Assembly (NCBI RefSeq): GCF_004345425.1
Contig: NZ_SLVP01000001.1
Span: 930,001 to 994,000, forward strand
Reading direction: 5' to 3'
From: Paenibacillus sp. BK033
Lineage (GTDB): Bacteria > Bacillota > Bacilli > Paenibacillales > Paenibacillaceae
DNA length: 64,000 bases
The position numbers were made by a program, and so were the translations under genes. A model generated the notes under the pieces. It ran no database searches and was not told the DNA's origin. It saw nothing but the letters and a program-made list of their open reading frames with translations. Position 1 is the first letter of the stretch. Each line of letters opens with the position of its first letter. This document shows positions 50,356-59,788 of this stretch, piece after piece.

Positions 50356-52428
50356 CTACTTGCCTGCGCCGTTTGTATTCACGGCGGTTGCCGCGCCGCC
50401 ATCCGCGCTTGCCTCGACGGCGGCTGCGCGGAAGGATGCAATCAAATCATGCTGCACGATTTGATCGGACATGGACAGCTCGGTGCGCGCGTCCTCCACC
50501 GCACCGAGGCATTTCTGCACATCGCCAAGCTTATTCGCGGCGATGTTCCAGCACTTGCCGTTGCCTGCGACGGCATCGCCGGAAGGCATATAATAGACGG
50601 TGCCGTCGGTGAAAGCACCGTTTCTTTGCACGACCAGCTTGCTTTGCTGCTGGCTGGTAATAAGCGGCTGACCAAGCAGCGTCATGTCAGCCGTCGAGAT
50701 GCCAAGCAAATGCAGGATCGTTGGCGTGACATCAAGCTGTCCGCCAACGTTCGTATGCGTGCCGGCGTATTTGCCATCCGGCAGATGGACGATAAACGGC
50801 ACCTGCTTCAGAATCATTTCCCGCTGCAGGTCGTTCAGAGGCTGTCCAAGGAAGGTCTCGAATAGGCTCCAATCCCGGATCGAATTATCATGGTCTCCAT
50901 AGAAAGCAACGATGGTGTTATTCCAAAGCCCTTCCGCCTTCAGGCGGTCGATAAAGGTACCGATGGAGGCATCCACGTAATGAACGGCCTGCAAATAATC
51001 GCCCATAATCGTGCCGTCCAGCTCGCCGACATTCAGCTTCCGCTCGGATACCGGCATCGTAAACGGATAATGGCTTGATAGCGTAATGAGGAACGAATAG
51101 AACGGCTGCTGCTCCTTCGCCATCAAATCCGCGGACTGCCGGAAGAACGAATTGTCGCCTAGCGACCAGCCTACGGGCTCGTCCATCTCGAAATTCTTTT
51201 TGCTATAGAACGTATCGTAGCCCATATTGGCGTACATCGTATTGCGGTTCCAGAAGCCGCCCTCGTAAGCATGGAAAGCGGCGGTTGCATAACCGTTGTC
51301 CTTAAGAGTACTTGTCATACAGTTGTACTGATGATTCGGGTACTGGATAAAGACGGAGCCGCTCATCATCGGCTGCAGCGAGCAGTTGCTCAGGAAATCG
51401 GCGTCCGAAGTCCTGCCTTGGGCCGTCTGGTGGTAAAACTGGCTGAAATACGCGCTCTCCTTCACCAGCTTATTCAGATTCGGCGTAATTTCCTGACCTC
51501 CGATCGATTTGCCGATCATAAAGTTCTGGAAAGCTTCCATCTGTACCACAATGACATTGCTGCCTTTGTATTCGCCAAACGTAGGATCCGATTCAAGCGA
51601 TTGGCGCTTATCGCCGCGGGCTTCCGTCCACGCCATCGCCTCCGCCGTTTCTTCGGCGGAAGCCTGCTCGGACTCGATCCAATGCAGCTTCGCATAGCGG
51701 TACACATCATAGCCATGGAAACCTACGATGCCCGTGACATTGTACAGAGAGACATTCCACCAGTTGCCGTCGAAGAGGCCAAGCGCCCATGTTTTTTTCG
51801 CTTCGTTTACGTTGCCGATCGACATCGACATCCCGATTGCGAAGATCGCGGCGCTAATGGCTGTCCGAATGACCGCTTTACGCCAAAGCGGCGTTCTCCG
51901 CGGAGAGGAATAGCCGTATCCATAGCCATGGGAATCCCTGCGAAGATCCGAACGGCCTTTCCAGATGACATACACCCCAAACGGAATGATCAGCAGCCAA
52001 TCTACCCCAAGCAGAAAGTCCTTCGCGTGCATTAACGTCCCGATGCTCTCGCCAAGCGAATCGACCTGATTCGCCTGCAGAAGCACGGGTACAGAGATAA
52101 AGTCCTGGAAGTACCGGTAGTAAATTACGTCGGCGTACATGATAAACGATAACAGCAGGTTCAGCGCAATCAGGGCGATAATCCGTCCGCGTGTCGGCAG
52201 CCAGAATGTCCAGAAGGTGACAAGAGCCAGCGTGCCAATCGCAACAGCAGTATCATAGCCGTTCATATCCATATTCGGAACATGGATCAGCTTGTTGAAC
52301 CACAGCTGCTTTAACAGCATGGCGATAAAAAAGAAGATAACGTCTACGCCCTTGAGGCGGTTCAGCCATTCCAGCGTGAAGCGCATCAAGCGTCGCAAGG
52401 CGTTAGGTTGCTCGTTGTAACTTAACAT
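50356..52428 (-). CDS. LTA synthase family protein (lipoteichoic acid synthase-like)
   Basis: 690-residue enzyme. Five N-terminal membrane segments, then an extracellular sulfatase-fold domain that transfers glycerol-phosphate from phosphatidylglycerol to growing teichoic acid. Seen are Mn-site Glu in VVQMEAFQNF, nucleophile Thr (about 340) in TAQGRTSDADF, and the C-terminal metal site AFYGDHDNSI. Start ATG 52426-52428. The C-terminal 80 residues after HLLG are extra, low-complexity at the end (AAAVEASADGGAATAVN). It lies 21 nt after the RNA methyltransferase gene, likely co-transcribed. Which of the LtaS, YfnI, YqgS or YvgJ roles it has is not decidable. Confidence 0.9.
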   Translation of the reverse strand: MLSYNEQPNALRRLMRFTLEWLNRLKGVDVIFFFIAMLLKQLWFNKLIHVPNMDMNGYDTAVAIGTLALVTFWTFWLPTRGRIIALIALNLLLSFIMYADVIYYRYFQDFISVPVLLQANQVDSLGESIGTLMHAKDFLLGVDWLLIIPFGVYVIWKGRSDLRRDSHGYGYGYSSPRRTPLWRKAVIRTAISAAIFAIGMSMSIGNVNEAKKTWALGLFDGNWWNVSLYNVTGIVGFHGYDVYRYAKLHWIESEQASAEETAEAMAWTEARGDKRQSLESDPTFGEYKGSNVIVVQMEAFQNFMIGKSIGGQEITPNLNKLVKESAYFSQFYHQTAQGRTSDADFLSNCSLQPMMSGSVFIQYPNHQYNCMTSTLKDNGYATAAFHAYEGGFWNRNTMYANMGYDTFYSKKNFEMDEPVGWSLGDNSFFRQSADLMAKEQQPFYSFLITLSSHYPFTMPVSERKLNVGELDGTIMGDYLQAVHYVDASIGTFIDRLKAEGLWNNTIVAFYGDHDNSIRDWSLFETFLGQPLNDLQREMILKQVPFIVHLPDGKYAGTHTNVGGQLDVTPTILHLLGISTADMTLLGQPLITSQQQSKLVVQRNGAFTDGTVYYMPSGDAVAGNGKCWNIAANKLGDVQKCLGAVEDARTELSMSDQIVQHDLIASFRAAAVEASADGGAATAVNTNGAGK

Positions 52429-52449
52429 AAACGCAAAAATTCCTTTCTC

Positions 52450-53586
52450 TTATTTCCGGGGAGGCAGCGGGCCGAAGAACTGGTAGTAGTTGCATTGAAT
52501 ACGGCCGTTAAAGAGCTTGCGCTTCTTATCCGCCGGCCTGCCGAAATAATGCTCGACGCTTGCGGAAGGGCTGATCGCAAAAAACGACCATGTCGGCAAA
52601 TAAAGCGCGGACCGGCCAAATTGCATGAGTGCCATTTCCGCATCCTTGTCATCGCCCAACCGCTCGCCGTAAGGCGGGTTCGTAATAATGACGCCATAAT
52701 CGCCTTCCGGCTTGATCTTGGCCACCGGCATAACCTTTAACTTAATTTCTTTGCCAAAACCTGCCTTTTTAACCGCGGCTTCCGCAATTTCTATGGCATA
52801 AGGGTCAATGTCGGACCCCGCGATTTGCAAAGGGATATCATCCTTCACGGCATCAAACGCTTCTTCCCGCGCTTCATCCCACAGCTCGTGAGGGACGAGA
52901 GGCCAGCCTTCCGCGTTAAACGAACGGCGAAGACCGGGAGCGATATTCCAGGCAATCATGGCCGCTTCCACGAGAATCGTGCCGGAGCCGCAGAACGGAT
53001 CATACAGCGGACGCTCCGGATTCCAGCGGCTGAGGTCAACAAGAGCTGCGGCCATCGTCTCGCGGATGGGCGCTTCGGTCGATACTTTCCGGTAGCCGCG
53101 CTGATGGAGGCCAGCTCCCGTTGTATCAAGCGTCAGCATGGCCATATCGTTCATGAGCGTCACTTCAATGACATAACGGCCGCCGTCCTCGTGGAACCAT
53201 TCGGTGCCGTAGCGGTCCTTCATTTTCTCGACTACGGCTTTCTTGACGATGCTTTGGCAGGCAGGAACGCTGGTCAACTGCGACTTCTGCGAACGTCCGT
53301 TAACGGGGAACTCTCCGTCTTCGGGAATCCATTCCGGCCAATCCAGCGCTTTCGTTCCTTCGAAAAGCTCTTCAAAGGTTGTCGCCTTGAACTCGCCCAT
53401 ATTGACGAGAATGCGTCCCGCGGAGCGAAGCCACAGATTCGTGCGGCAAATATCGATCGGCTGCCCGGTGAAACGGACGCGGCCGTTCTCCACCTGAAGG
53501 TCTGTGTAGCCGAGAGTTTTCAGCTCGCGCGCAACGACCGCTTCCAGTCCCATCGGCGCGGTAGCGATAAGATTAATCGTTGTCAT
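52450..53586 (-). CDS. THUMP-domain class I RNA methyltransferase (RlmL/YpsC-like)
   Basis: 378-residue SAM-dependent guanine-N2 methyltransferase. THUMP RNA-binding domain at about 50-160, then a Rossmann methyltransferase with YDPFCGSGTILVEAAM and catalytic NPPYGERLG (about residue 308). Expected target is 23S rRNA, by family. Start ATG 53584-53586, GGGGAGAATTG upstream; the longer in-frame start has no support. Read leftward into ltaS. Confidence 0.88.
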   Translation of the reverse strand: MTTINLIATAPMGLEAVVARELKTLGYTDLQVENGRVRFTGQPIDICRTNLWLRSAGRILVNMGEFKATTFEELFEGTKALDWPEWIPEDGEFPVNGRSQKSQLTSVPACQSIVKKAVVEKMKDRYGTEWFHEDGGRYVIEVTLMNDMAMLTLDTTGAGLHQRGYRKVSTEAPIRETMAAALVDLSRWNPERPLYDPFCGSGTILVEAAMIAWNIAPGLRRSFNAEGWPLVPHELWDEAREEAFDAVKDDIPLQIAGSDIDPYAIEIAEAAVKKAGFGKEIKLKVMPVAKIKPEGDYGVIITNPPYGERLGDDKDAEMALMQFGRSALYLPTWSFFAISPSASVEHYFGRPADKKRKLFNGRIQCNYYQFFGPLPPRK

Positions 53587-53711
53587 GATTACAATTCTCC
53601 CCTTACCTGTGAAAACATCAGTTGTATCCACACGGTCAAAATCATACAATCAAGTATAGGACAAAGAGGGTAGCTTTTACAAATTGTAAAAATAGAGAGG
53701 TTGAGAGTAAA

Positions 53712-54338
53712 TTGACAGACGAACAATATGTGGACGGGCTATATGGCGAAGACCAAGACCTAGTCCGCACGAAAAAAGGGATCGCCGAGCGCGGCATGCC
53801 CGATATATCGATAGCTGACGGATACGGCAGGCTTCTGACGATGCTCGCCAAGATGAATGGGGCGAAGACGGCGCTGGAGATCGGCGCGCTTGGCGGCTAC
53901 AGCGGGATCTGCATTGCGCGGGGGCTTGCCGAGGGAGGATTGCTTACTTCATTAGAGCTGAAGGCGGAATATGCGGAAGTGGCGAAGGCGCATATGGCGG
54001 AAGCGGGGCTTGGCGACGCCGTTGAATACATAATCGGGGATGCCCGCGAAAGCCTTGCGAAGCTGAAGGAAGAGGGCAGAACCTTCGATTTCTTCTTTAT
54101 TGACGCGGACAAGGAAGGGTACCCGGTATATCTGGAGCATGCGATTGCGCTCTCCAATCCGGGTGCGGTTATTATCGGCGATAACATCCTGCTGCGGGGA
54201 CGCACAACGGACCCGGCCAAGGAAGGTCCGTCCGTCAAAGCCGTCCGAAGCTTCAATCAGCGGATTGCAAGCGACGAACGGCTGATGAGCACCGTTCTCC
54301 CGGGATATGACGGTCTTGCGATTGCGATCGTAAAATAA
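53712..54338 (+). CDS. Class I O-methyltransferase (YrrM-like)
   Basis: 208-residue SAM-dependent O-methyltransferase of the catechol-O-methyltransferase type. SAM motif ALEIGALGGYSGICIARGL, acidic ELKAEYAE after strand 2, IDADKEGYPVYLEHAI with metal-binding Asp, and DNILLRGRT. TTG at 53712 (TDEQYVDGLYG) preceded by GAGAGGTTGAGAG is the best start; upstream in-frame starts lie in the shared promoter area with the methyltransferase gene. Substrate unknown. Confidence 0.85.
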   Translation: MTDEQYVDGLYGEDQDLVRTKKGIAERGMPDISIADGYGRLLTMLAKMNGAKTALEIGALGGYSGICIARGLAEGGLLTSLELKAEYAEVAKAHMAEAGLGDAVEYIIGDARESLAKLKEEGRTFDFFFIDADKEGYPVYLEHAIALSNPGAVIIGDNILLRGRTTDPAKEGPSVKAVRSFNQRIASDERLMSTVLPGYDGLAIAIVK

Positions 54339-54353
54339 AGCAGGCGACAGTGA

Positions 54354-54392
54354 AGAGCAATGATGCCTCCCGGCATCGTTGCTCTTTTTTAT
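54354..54392 (+). terminator. Terminator after the O-methyltransferase gene
   Basis: Stem AGAGCAATGATGCC / GGCATCGTTGCTCT (one wobble), loop TCCC, then TTTTT. Confidence 0.88.
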
Positions 54393-54538
54393 TTAATCGA
54401 TTCTAGTTCTTCTGGCTTATTTCGTTTGCGGAAAATCTATGAAAATAGAACCACTATTCATGGTAAAAAAAGCTAGATTATAGTAAAATGGAAATAGTTT
54501 TTTCGGAAAAATGAAGGTAGATCGTAGGTGCTAATGAC

Positions 54539-55069
54539 ATGAAATGGATTCGGAATGGCAACAAGGAATCCGGATTAACCTTGGTGGAGGTGCTGGCTGC
54601 CCTTGTTATTTTATCGGTTGTCAGCCTGATGCTGACCTCCTTCTTCACGAATGCGCTTACCTATGCGAAAGGCAACCAGAGCAAGACGGTTATGGTCAAT
54701 CTGGCCCGCAACGCGTTGTTCTATATGGAGAAGCAGCGCTATGAGCCTATCCAGACCTATTTCTCGAACACCTCAAATACGGCTATCGGCTGTCCGCTAA
54801 CCGGATGCGATGCCGCTGTTGGCCGGTTGGCCGAAGATTCGGCTGTCTTGCAGCAAATTCTAAATCCCAATATTAACGGCGTGCAGTATACCATCTCCGT
54901 TATCTACCAGAGAGAAATGCATGACGGGATGCTTCACGATTCGGATAAGAAAAACATGGCAGAGGAGCTGCTGCCCGTGCTAGTCCGGGTAGAGAAGGCG
55001 AACGGCTCTGCCAGCGCGCGTAACGCGGCGGAAGTGGAGGGATATATCGCCAGTGAGAGAGTTCGTTAA
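54539..55069 (+). CDS. Prepilin-like protein 1 (type IV pilin / pseudopilin)
   Basis: 176 residues. Prepilin peptidase site KESG-LTLVEV (cleavage after G12) with Glu at +5, then a 20-residue hydrophobic helix. Two Cys close together (GCPLTGC, about residues 83-88). First of three overlapping genes. The protein would be cut and methylated by a prepilin peptidase encoded elsewhere and assembled as a minor pilin. Confidence 0.88.
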   Translation: MKWIRNGNKESGLTLVEVLAALVILSVVSLMLTSFFTNALTYAKGNQSKTVMVNLARNALFYMEKQRYEPIQTYFSNTSNTAIGCPLTGCDAAVGRLAEDSAVLQQILNPNINGVQYTISVIYQREMHDGMLHDSDKKNMAEELLPVLVRVEKANGSASARNAAEVEGYIASERVR

Positions 55070-55577
55070 AAAGTGGCGGAACGAGGAGCAGGGGCTGACG
55101 CTGGTGGAGCTGATAGCAGCCATGACGCTGCTGTCGATCGCCGCAGGCATTATTTTTTCCGTCGTGACGTTTGGCATGAATACCTATAACCGGGTCGAAA
55201 CGGAGAATGCTCTGCGGGATGATGCGGATCTGTTGATGTCCTCCATTATTACGGAGCTGTATTCGTACGGGCCGGAATTGATTTCGAAGAATGCGAACGG
55301 CATTACGCTGGTGCGGGATGCAGGCACGAGAGAAGAACGGCAGATTATTATTCGGAATAATCAGCTTCATATCGGCGACAGAACGGTGGATACCCGATCG
55401 GTTGTGGATATGCCGAGTGAGACAAATCCAACCTCTGAAGCTTCATCCATAGAGCTTAGATGCAAAACGAATGTAACGGAATGCAGCAGCGGTCTCATTG
55501 AGATCCGGCTGGTGCTTGAGCAGAATCATAACGGGCGGAATCAGCAGCTGACTCTGGAAAGCAAATTCGGGTTTTAG
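55053..55577 (+). CDS. Prepilin-like protein 2
   Basis: 174 residues from GTG 55053, overlapping gene 1 by 17 nt. Prepilin site EEQG-LTLVEL (Glu+5) followed by hydrophobic helix AAMTLLSIAAGIIFSVV. Body has a predicted small beta sheet with a Cys pair (RCKTNVTECSS). Looks like a GspJ/ComGF-like minor subunit, but the exact slot cannot be assigned. Confidence 0.85.
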   Translation: MREFVKKWRNEEQGLTLVELIAAMTLLSIAAGIIFSVVTFGMNTYNRVETENALRDDADLLMSSIITELYSYGPELISKNANGITLVRDAGTREERQIIIRNNQLHIGDRTVDTRSVVDMPSETNPTSEASSIELRCKTNVTECSSGLIEIRLVLEQNHNGRNQQLTLESKFGF

Positions 55578-55589
55578 GGGGAAGGGTGC

Positions 55590-57350
55590 ATGGGAAGCGA
55601 GAAAGAGCGCGGTTACGCTCTGGTATTGGTTCTGTTTATGATTTTGCTGCTGACCATTCTGGGTACGGCGGTTGTCAGTTCGACGCTAGGCGGAGCAACG
55701 CGGGCAGAGACAAGGGAAAATGACGTGCAAAGCCTTCATCTGGCGGAAAAGACATTAAATGAAGCAGCTTCGTTTCTCGTCACCAAATATAATGGCAGGG
55801 AAGATATCGCGCCGGAGGAGCTCTCGCAGCTGATGCAGGCGGGTATCGATGAACTGCAGCGGCTCACGACCAGCACCGACCTGCCGGGAGCCAGCGGAAG
55901 AATTACGGATGTAACAACGGAGCAGGTGAGCGTTGGCGAGCAAACCAGCTACAAGCTGAACCTGACAGCGGAAGCGGTGGTTAACGGCGTAACAAGGCGG
56001 CTGACCCAGCAGGTTACGATAGGGGCTTACCCGGATTTCCTGAATTACGCCTTTGGCTCGGAGAATAATGTCATTATAAACGGCGCTGCTTACGGAATGG
56101 GCAATATCTATGCCGGTCGCGACTTTCTTATCGATAACACCGCGAAATACATATATAACAATGACCCCAATAAAACAAAGGATACGAAATATCCGTTTTT
56201 TAACGGCAATATCTTTATCCAGAATATGGACTCGATTAAAGTGCTGGACAAAATCACGGGCAACTATCAGCCTTATTCCCGAACGGACCTGACTTTGCAA
56301 CAGATTCTTGGAGTGGATAACAGCAAAATTCAGCTTCGCGACCAGAAGAAATTTATTTCGATTAACGTTGCGGAATCCTTTATCGATAAGGCTGAGGAAG
56401 CAACCAACGTGGACCGCAACAGCATAAAGGCGGCCGTCGATTATGCTTTGGCGCATAGCGGAGAAGAGGGCAGGTTTAATAATCTGGCGGCTGTTCTGAA
56501 GAAAGGCAGCGGCGTAACGGCGACCTCCGGTCCTCCGGCAAAGCCAACCTTGCCTACGGATTTGGACGATACGGCAGCGATGGATGCTTATAATGAAGCT
56601 CTGAAGGAATACGATGCTTATTTTGTTCAATTCAATTCCTTTACGAACACGGTTCTCTTTAATGGGGACTTAAAGCTGGATGGCTTGGATTACAAGAGCT
56701 TGATTTTCACGGATTCCGCCAAGCAGGACAATCATAAATGGCTGATCGTAAACGGGGATCTGACGATTTCGAACTATTCCAGTGATCCGCTGGTGGTCAA
56801 AGCCAATATTCTGGTGACGGGCAATGTCTTTATCAGCGATAGCGTTCAAGTGGATTCAACCATCTTTACGCTCGGGAGCACGACCATCGAAGACGCCCAA
56901 ATCAAGGGTGTTCAAACCGAAAAAGGGGAACGCAAGCAGCTGATCATGATCTCGAAAGGGCCGGTTTTGGTTAACAAGGTTGACTCCTTCAACAATGATT
57001 ACGGCACGTATAACCCCGAATCTAATCCTAATATTCTGGATGCTTTCTTTTATACGGATGAAGACGCGGAGCTGTATGGGGTGGGTTCCATTTTTTGGCT
57101 GCGGGGAGGTTTCTTCTCGAAGGGAGATTTGACGATCAATGCCGTGCTTGGCAAAGCCACTGACGGAGGTTCGGATATTATCTTTGATGCCAGGCTGCAA
57201 AACACCATTCCCTTTAACGAATCGCGATTTATTATCAACTACGATTATGATTTCTTCGAGAATCAATATGAAGGCTTGCCCCGCGTCAAGAAGCTAAGCG
57301 TTATCGTGGGAAAAAAGCAGCTGCTATTCTCTCCTGTCTTGAAAAAATAA
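55590..57350 (+). CDS. Large prepilin-like protein with beta-helix body (PilX/GspK-like)
   Basis: 586 residues. N-terminal MGSEKERGYALVLVLFMILLL hydrophobic helix with GY at the processing position and no Glu+5 (as in GspK/PilX leaders). A helical part with LAEKTLNEAASFL follows. The long central body has repeated short strands (LIVNGDLTISNYSSDPLVVKAN, ILVTGNVFISDSVQVDS) that suggest a beta-helix or bactofilin-like stack. Length is well beyond normal minor pilins. 12 nt after gene 2. Confidence 0.78.
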   Translation: MGSEKERGYALVLVLFMILLLTILGTAVVSSTLGGATRAETRENDVQSLHLAEKTLNEAASFLVTKYNGREDIAPEELSQLMQAGIDELQRLTTSTDLPGASGRITDVTTEQVSVGEQTSYKLNLTAEAVVNGVTRRLTQQVTIGAYPDFLNYAFGSENNVIINGAAYGMGNIYAGRDFLIDNTAKYIYNNDPNKTKDTKYPFFNGNIFIQNMDSIKVLDKITGNYQPYSRTDLTLQQILGVDNSKIQLRDQKKFISINVAESFIDKAEEATNVDRNSIKAAVDYALAHSGEEGRFNNLAAVLKKGSGVTATSGPPAKPTLPTDLDDTAAMDAYNEALKEYDAYFVQFNSFTNTVLFNGDLKLDGLDYKSLIFTDSAKQDNHKWLIVNGDLTISNYSSDPLVVKANILVTGNVFISDSVQVDSTIFTLGSTTIEDAQIKGVQTEKGERKQLIMISKGPVLVNKVDSFNNDYGTYNPESNPNILDAFFYTDEDAELYGVGSIFWLRGGFFSKGDLTINAVLGKATDGGSDIIFDARLQNTIPFNESRFIINYDYDFFENQYEGLPRVKKLSVIVGKKQLLFSPVLKK

Positions 57351-57424
57351 AGTATTAGACTGTAAATTATAAAGTTGTAGACTGCGGGTGTCATTCTAAG
57401 GGAAATGTTAGTTGAGAATAACGT

Positions 57425-57461
57425 AATGGCAGCTGATCAGGATGATCAGTTGCCATTTTTG
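57425..57461 (+). terminator. Terminator-like hairpin within the 397-bp element
   Basis: AATGGCAGCTGATCA (57425-57439) / TGATCAGTTGCCATT (57443-57457) then TTT. Probably ends transcription of the pilin-like operon. Confidence 0.75.
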
Positions 57462-57673
57462 TTAAAGTAGCGGGCAGAATTACGTAGTATATTATAGTGG
57501 CCTTGTCGAGAAAAATCTGTGTCACGGTAATAAGATTCGCCCTTTAGTTGATAGTGCCCCTACCTTCAGGCGTATTTGTGAACCTATTGCAGAAGCGCAG
57601 CATAGTGTCTGGCTAACGTTTCATTCCTTCAAAGTTTTCTAGTGATTCAACGGAAACGTTAGCTGAATGACAC

Positions 57674-57730
57674 CAGCGGCGGTCTAAGACTTTATTACTC
57701 AGTCTTGGTCCGCCGCTGTTTGATTTTTTG
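57674..57730 (+). terminator. Second hairpin within the 397-bp element
   Basis: CAGCGGCGG (57674-57682) / CCGCCGCTG (57710-57718) with inner AAGACT/AGTCTT pairing, then TTTGATTTTTT. Confidence 0.7.
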
Positions 57731-57746
57731 CGCCAGTCTAATACTT

Positions 57747-57970
57747 AATTGTTGAAAGCTAACTATTTATGACCCCCTAAGCCCCGTTAAATCAAATCGA
57801 TCAGTCTCAAACTCTATTTTCACTGGACGCAAAGCGATCGGTATAGCTTTTCATGCAAAAACGCGCTTACAATAAGGGACACAGGCAGATCTGCCACGAC
57901 AATAATCTTCATCATTAGCAGTTGCAGCCAATAGTCTCGTATTCGCTGTACCGATAAGGGAGTGTCTCGT
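57747..57970. other. Leader region of cluster 3, no gene
   Basis: About 220 bp between the element and the kinase gene. It presumably holds the promoter; nothing I can define with confidence. Confidence 0.4.
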
Positions 57971-59788
57971 ATGCTGTATTCGCTCAAAAGCCGCCTGATT
58001 ATCGCATTCGTGCTGCTGTTCGTGCTGTCCTTCGGAGTCATGACGCTTCTGCTCTTCAAAGAATCGCGCGCCATCATTCGCTCTTATGTTGAATCGTCTG
58101 CATTGGAAAAAATGGACGAGTACGGCTCGTTTATCGATATGGCGCAGTCGCAAATGTACGATTTCTCGTCACTCGTCTTCAACAGCGATTTGACCCATCG
58201 CTGGGAGCTTGCGAGTACGGACCCCAACCTGTCGCCCGGGGAGAAAAGTCTGGCGAACATCACGTTCAGCCGTTTCCTGACCCAGACGACGAACAATTAT
58301 TCGATCGTCTCCTCCGTATTCATCTATCGGGAGGACGGTCTTCGAATTGGGATGAACAACGAAGTCGCGTTCGATCCCTCATTCAAAGAAGAGGCGTGGT
58401 ACCGGGATTTCAAAGAGCGAAGCGTCCGATGGGTACCTGCGCACCTGGACCCCTACTCGCAGCAATACTACAATAAGCCGGTCATCAGCCTGCTGATGCC
58501 GATCGGCCAATTCGAGCCTGCATTGGCCAAGACCGTGATGAAGGTCAACATCAGCTCGGCGTATTTGCTCGATCCGCTTAACCGCATCCATCTCGGGGAG
58601 AGCGGAACCATCTTCCTGCTGAATGAACTGCTTGGTCCAATGCTGTCCCAGACGGAATACGGGCAGCATGCCGATAAGACGGCACTTATCGAGAAGCTGA
58701 GCGGCGGGCGGCAGAAGCAAGGCGTAGAGTATACCTCCGGCCATGCGAAAGGCGACGATATTGTGGTGTACAAAAAGCTGGGGCGCACCGACTGGATGCT
58801 GGTTGGCTTCGTAAGCGAAGAGGATTTGTATGGGAAATTGTATACGCTGCGCGACAGCATTGTCACATTCGCTATTTTACTGTTTCTTGTATCCGTTTTC
58901 ATTGCGATATGGTTATCGCACGGCATTACGAGGCCGCTCACGCGCTTGGTCTTGGCGATGCGTCATGTGCAGCGGGGCGATTTCGCAGGCGCGGAGGAAC
59001 GGATTCCAACCGTGCGCAGCGTCAGAAGCGAAGTGAGTTTCGTGACGATGACGTTTCGCAAAATGGTCGGCCAGCTTCGCAGCCATATCCAGACCGAGTT
59101 CGAGCTCAAGCTGCTTCGCCAGCAGGCGGAGTATAAGGCGCTGCTAATGCAGATCAATCCTCATTTTCTGTTCAATACGCTGGAACTAATGAGCTCTCTT
59201 GCCATGCAGAAGCGGACGGACGATACGGTCGACGTGATAGAGTCCCTGGGCAAGATGCTTCGCTTCTCGCTGCGGATCAGCGACGACGTGATCAGGCTTA
59301 AGGAAGAGCTGAACTATGTGCGGGACTACTTGTCGATTCTTGAAGTCCGTTTCGGCGATAAGCTGCATGTCACGATGGAAGCCGATGAAGGATTGGAGAA
59401 AGTAATGATCATCAAGTTCATCCTCCAGCCTCTGATCGAGAATGCGGTTAAATATAGTTTTCGGCAATCGCCTAACGCCATCGTCCGTATCCGGATCAGT
59501 CGACGTAACGGCCAGCTCCGGTTATCCGTCTCGGACAACGGTCCGGGTATGCCTGAGGAGCTGCTTGTCAAATTGAAGGACCAGTCAGCCAGCGTGCAGC
59601 TGGATCAGATGCTGACCAGCCGCAGCCGGGAGATTGGACTAGGAAACGTGCTTGCTCGCTGCAGGCTGTACTACGGAGAGCTTTTTGATTTGCACATCGA
59701 GTCGGTGCCGGGCGAAGGCACGGTCATTGAACTCCTATTACCGATCCGGGAGGAGCATGCGCATGTACCGAGTATTGATCGTGGATGA
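57971..59788 (+). CDS. YesM-type membrane sensor histidine kinase (cluster 3)
   Basis: 605 residues. Membrane segments at about 9-28 and 293-312 bracket an extracellular sensor region (dCache-type likely, WYRDFKERSVRWV), followed by a HAMP domain and phospho-acceptor His about 397 in QINPHFLFNTLELMS. N box QPLIENAVKYSF; G boxes DNGPGMP and IGLGNVLARCRLYYG. ATG 57971 sits 8 nt after AAGGGAG; GTG 57962 overlaps that site. Overlaps the regulator gene by 26 nt. Confidence 0.92.
   Translation: MLYSLKSRLIIAFVLLFVLSFGVMTLLLFKESRAIIRSYVESSALEKMDEYGSFIDMAQSQMYDFSSLVFNSDLTHRWELASTDPNLSPGEKSLANITFSRFLTQTTNNYSIVSSVFIYREDGLRIGMNNEVAFDPSFKEEAWYRDFKERSVRWVPAHLDPYSQQYYNKPVISLLMPIGQFEPALAKTVMKVNISSAYLLDPLNRIHLGESGTIFLLNELLGPMLSQTEYGQHADKTALIEKLSGGRQKQGVEYTSGHAKGDDIVVYKKLGRTDWMLVGFVSEEDLYGKLYTLRDSIVTFAILLFLVSVFIAIWLSHGITRPLTRLVLAMRHVQRGDFAGAEERIPTVRSVRSEVSFVTMTFRKMVGQLRSHIQTEFELKLLRQQAEYKALLMQINPHFLFNTLELMSSLAMQKRTDDTVDVIESLGKMLRFSLRISDDVIRLKEELNYVRDYLSILEVRFGDKLHVTMEADEGLEKVMIIKFILQPLIENAVKYSFRQSPNAIVRIRISRRNGQLRLSVSDNGPGMPEELLVKLKDQSASVQLDQMLTSRSREIGLGNVLARCRLYYGELFDLHIESVPGEGTVIELLLPIREEHAHVPSIDRG

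Larger units (their letters stand above)
57350..57746. mobile_element. MITE-like 397-bp element with 13-bp terminal repeats
   Basis: Perfect 13-bp inverted ends AAGTATTAGACTG (57350-57362) and CAGTCTAATACTT (57734-57746). A second inverted pair GGTGTCATTC (57387-57396) / GAATGACACC (57665-57674) and an imperfect pair AAAGTTGTAGACTGC (57371-57385) against the rc of 57680-57694 extend the symmetry. Starts on the last base of the pilin gene's stop codon. No coding frame inside; contains two terminator-like hairpins. Confidence 0.65.

Noticed and set aside
57350..57746. Complete insertion sequence
   Set aside because: No transposase frame, even broken, between the terminal repeats.
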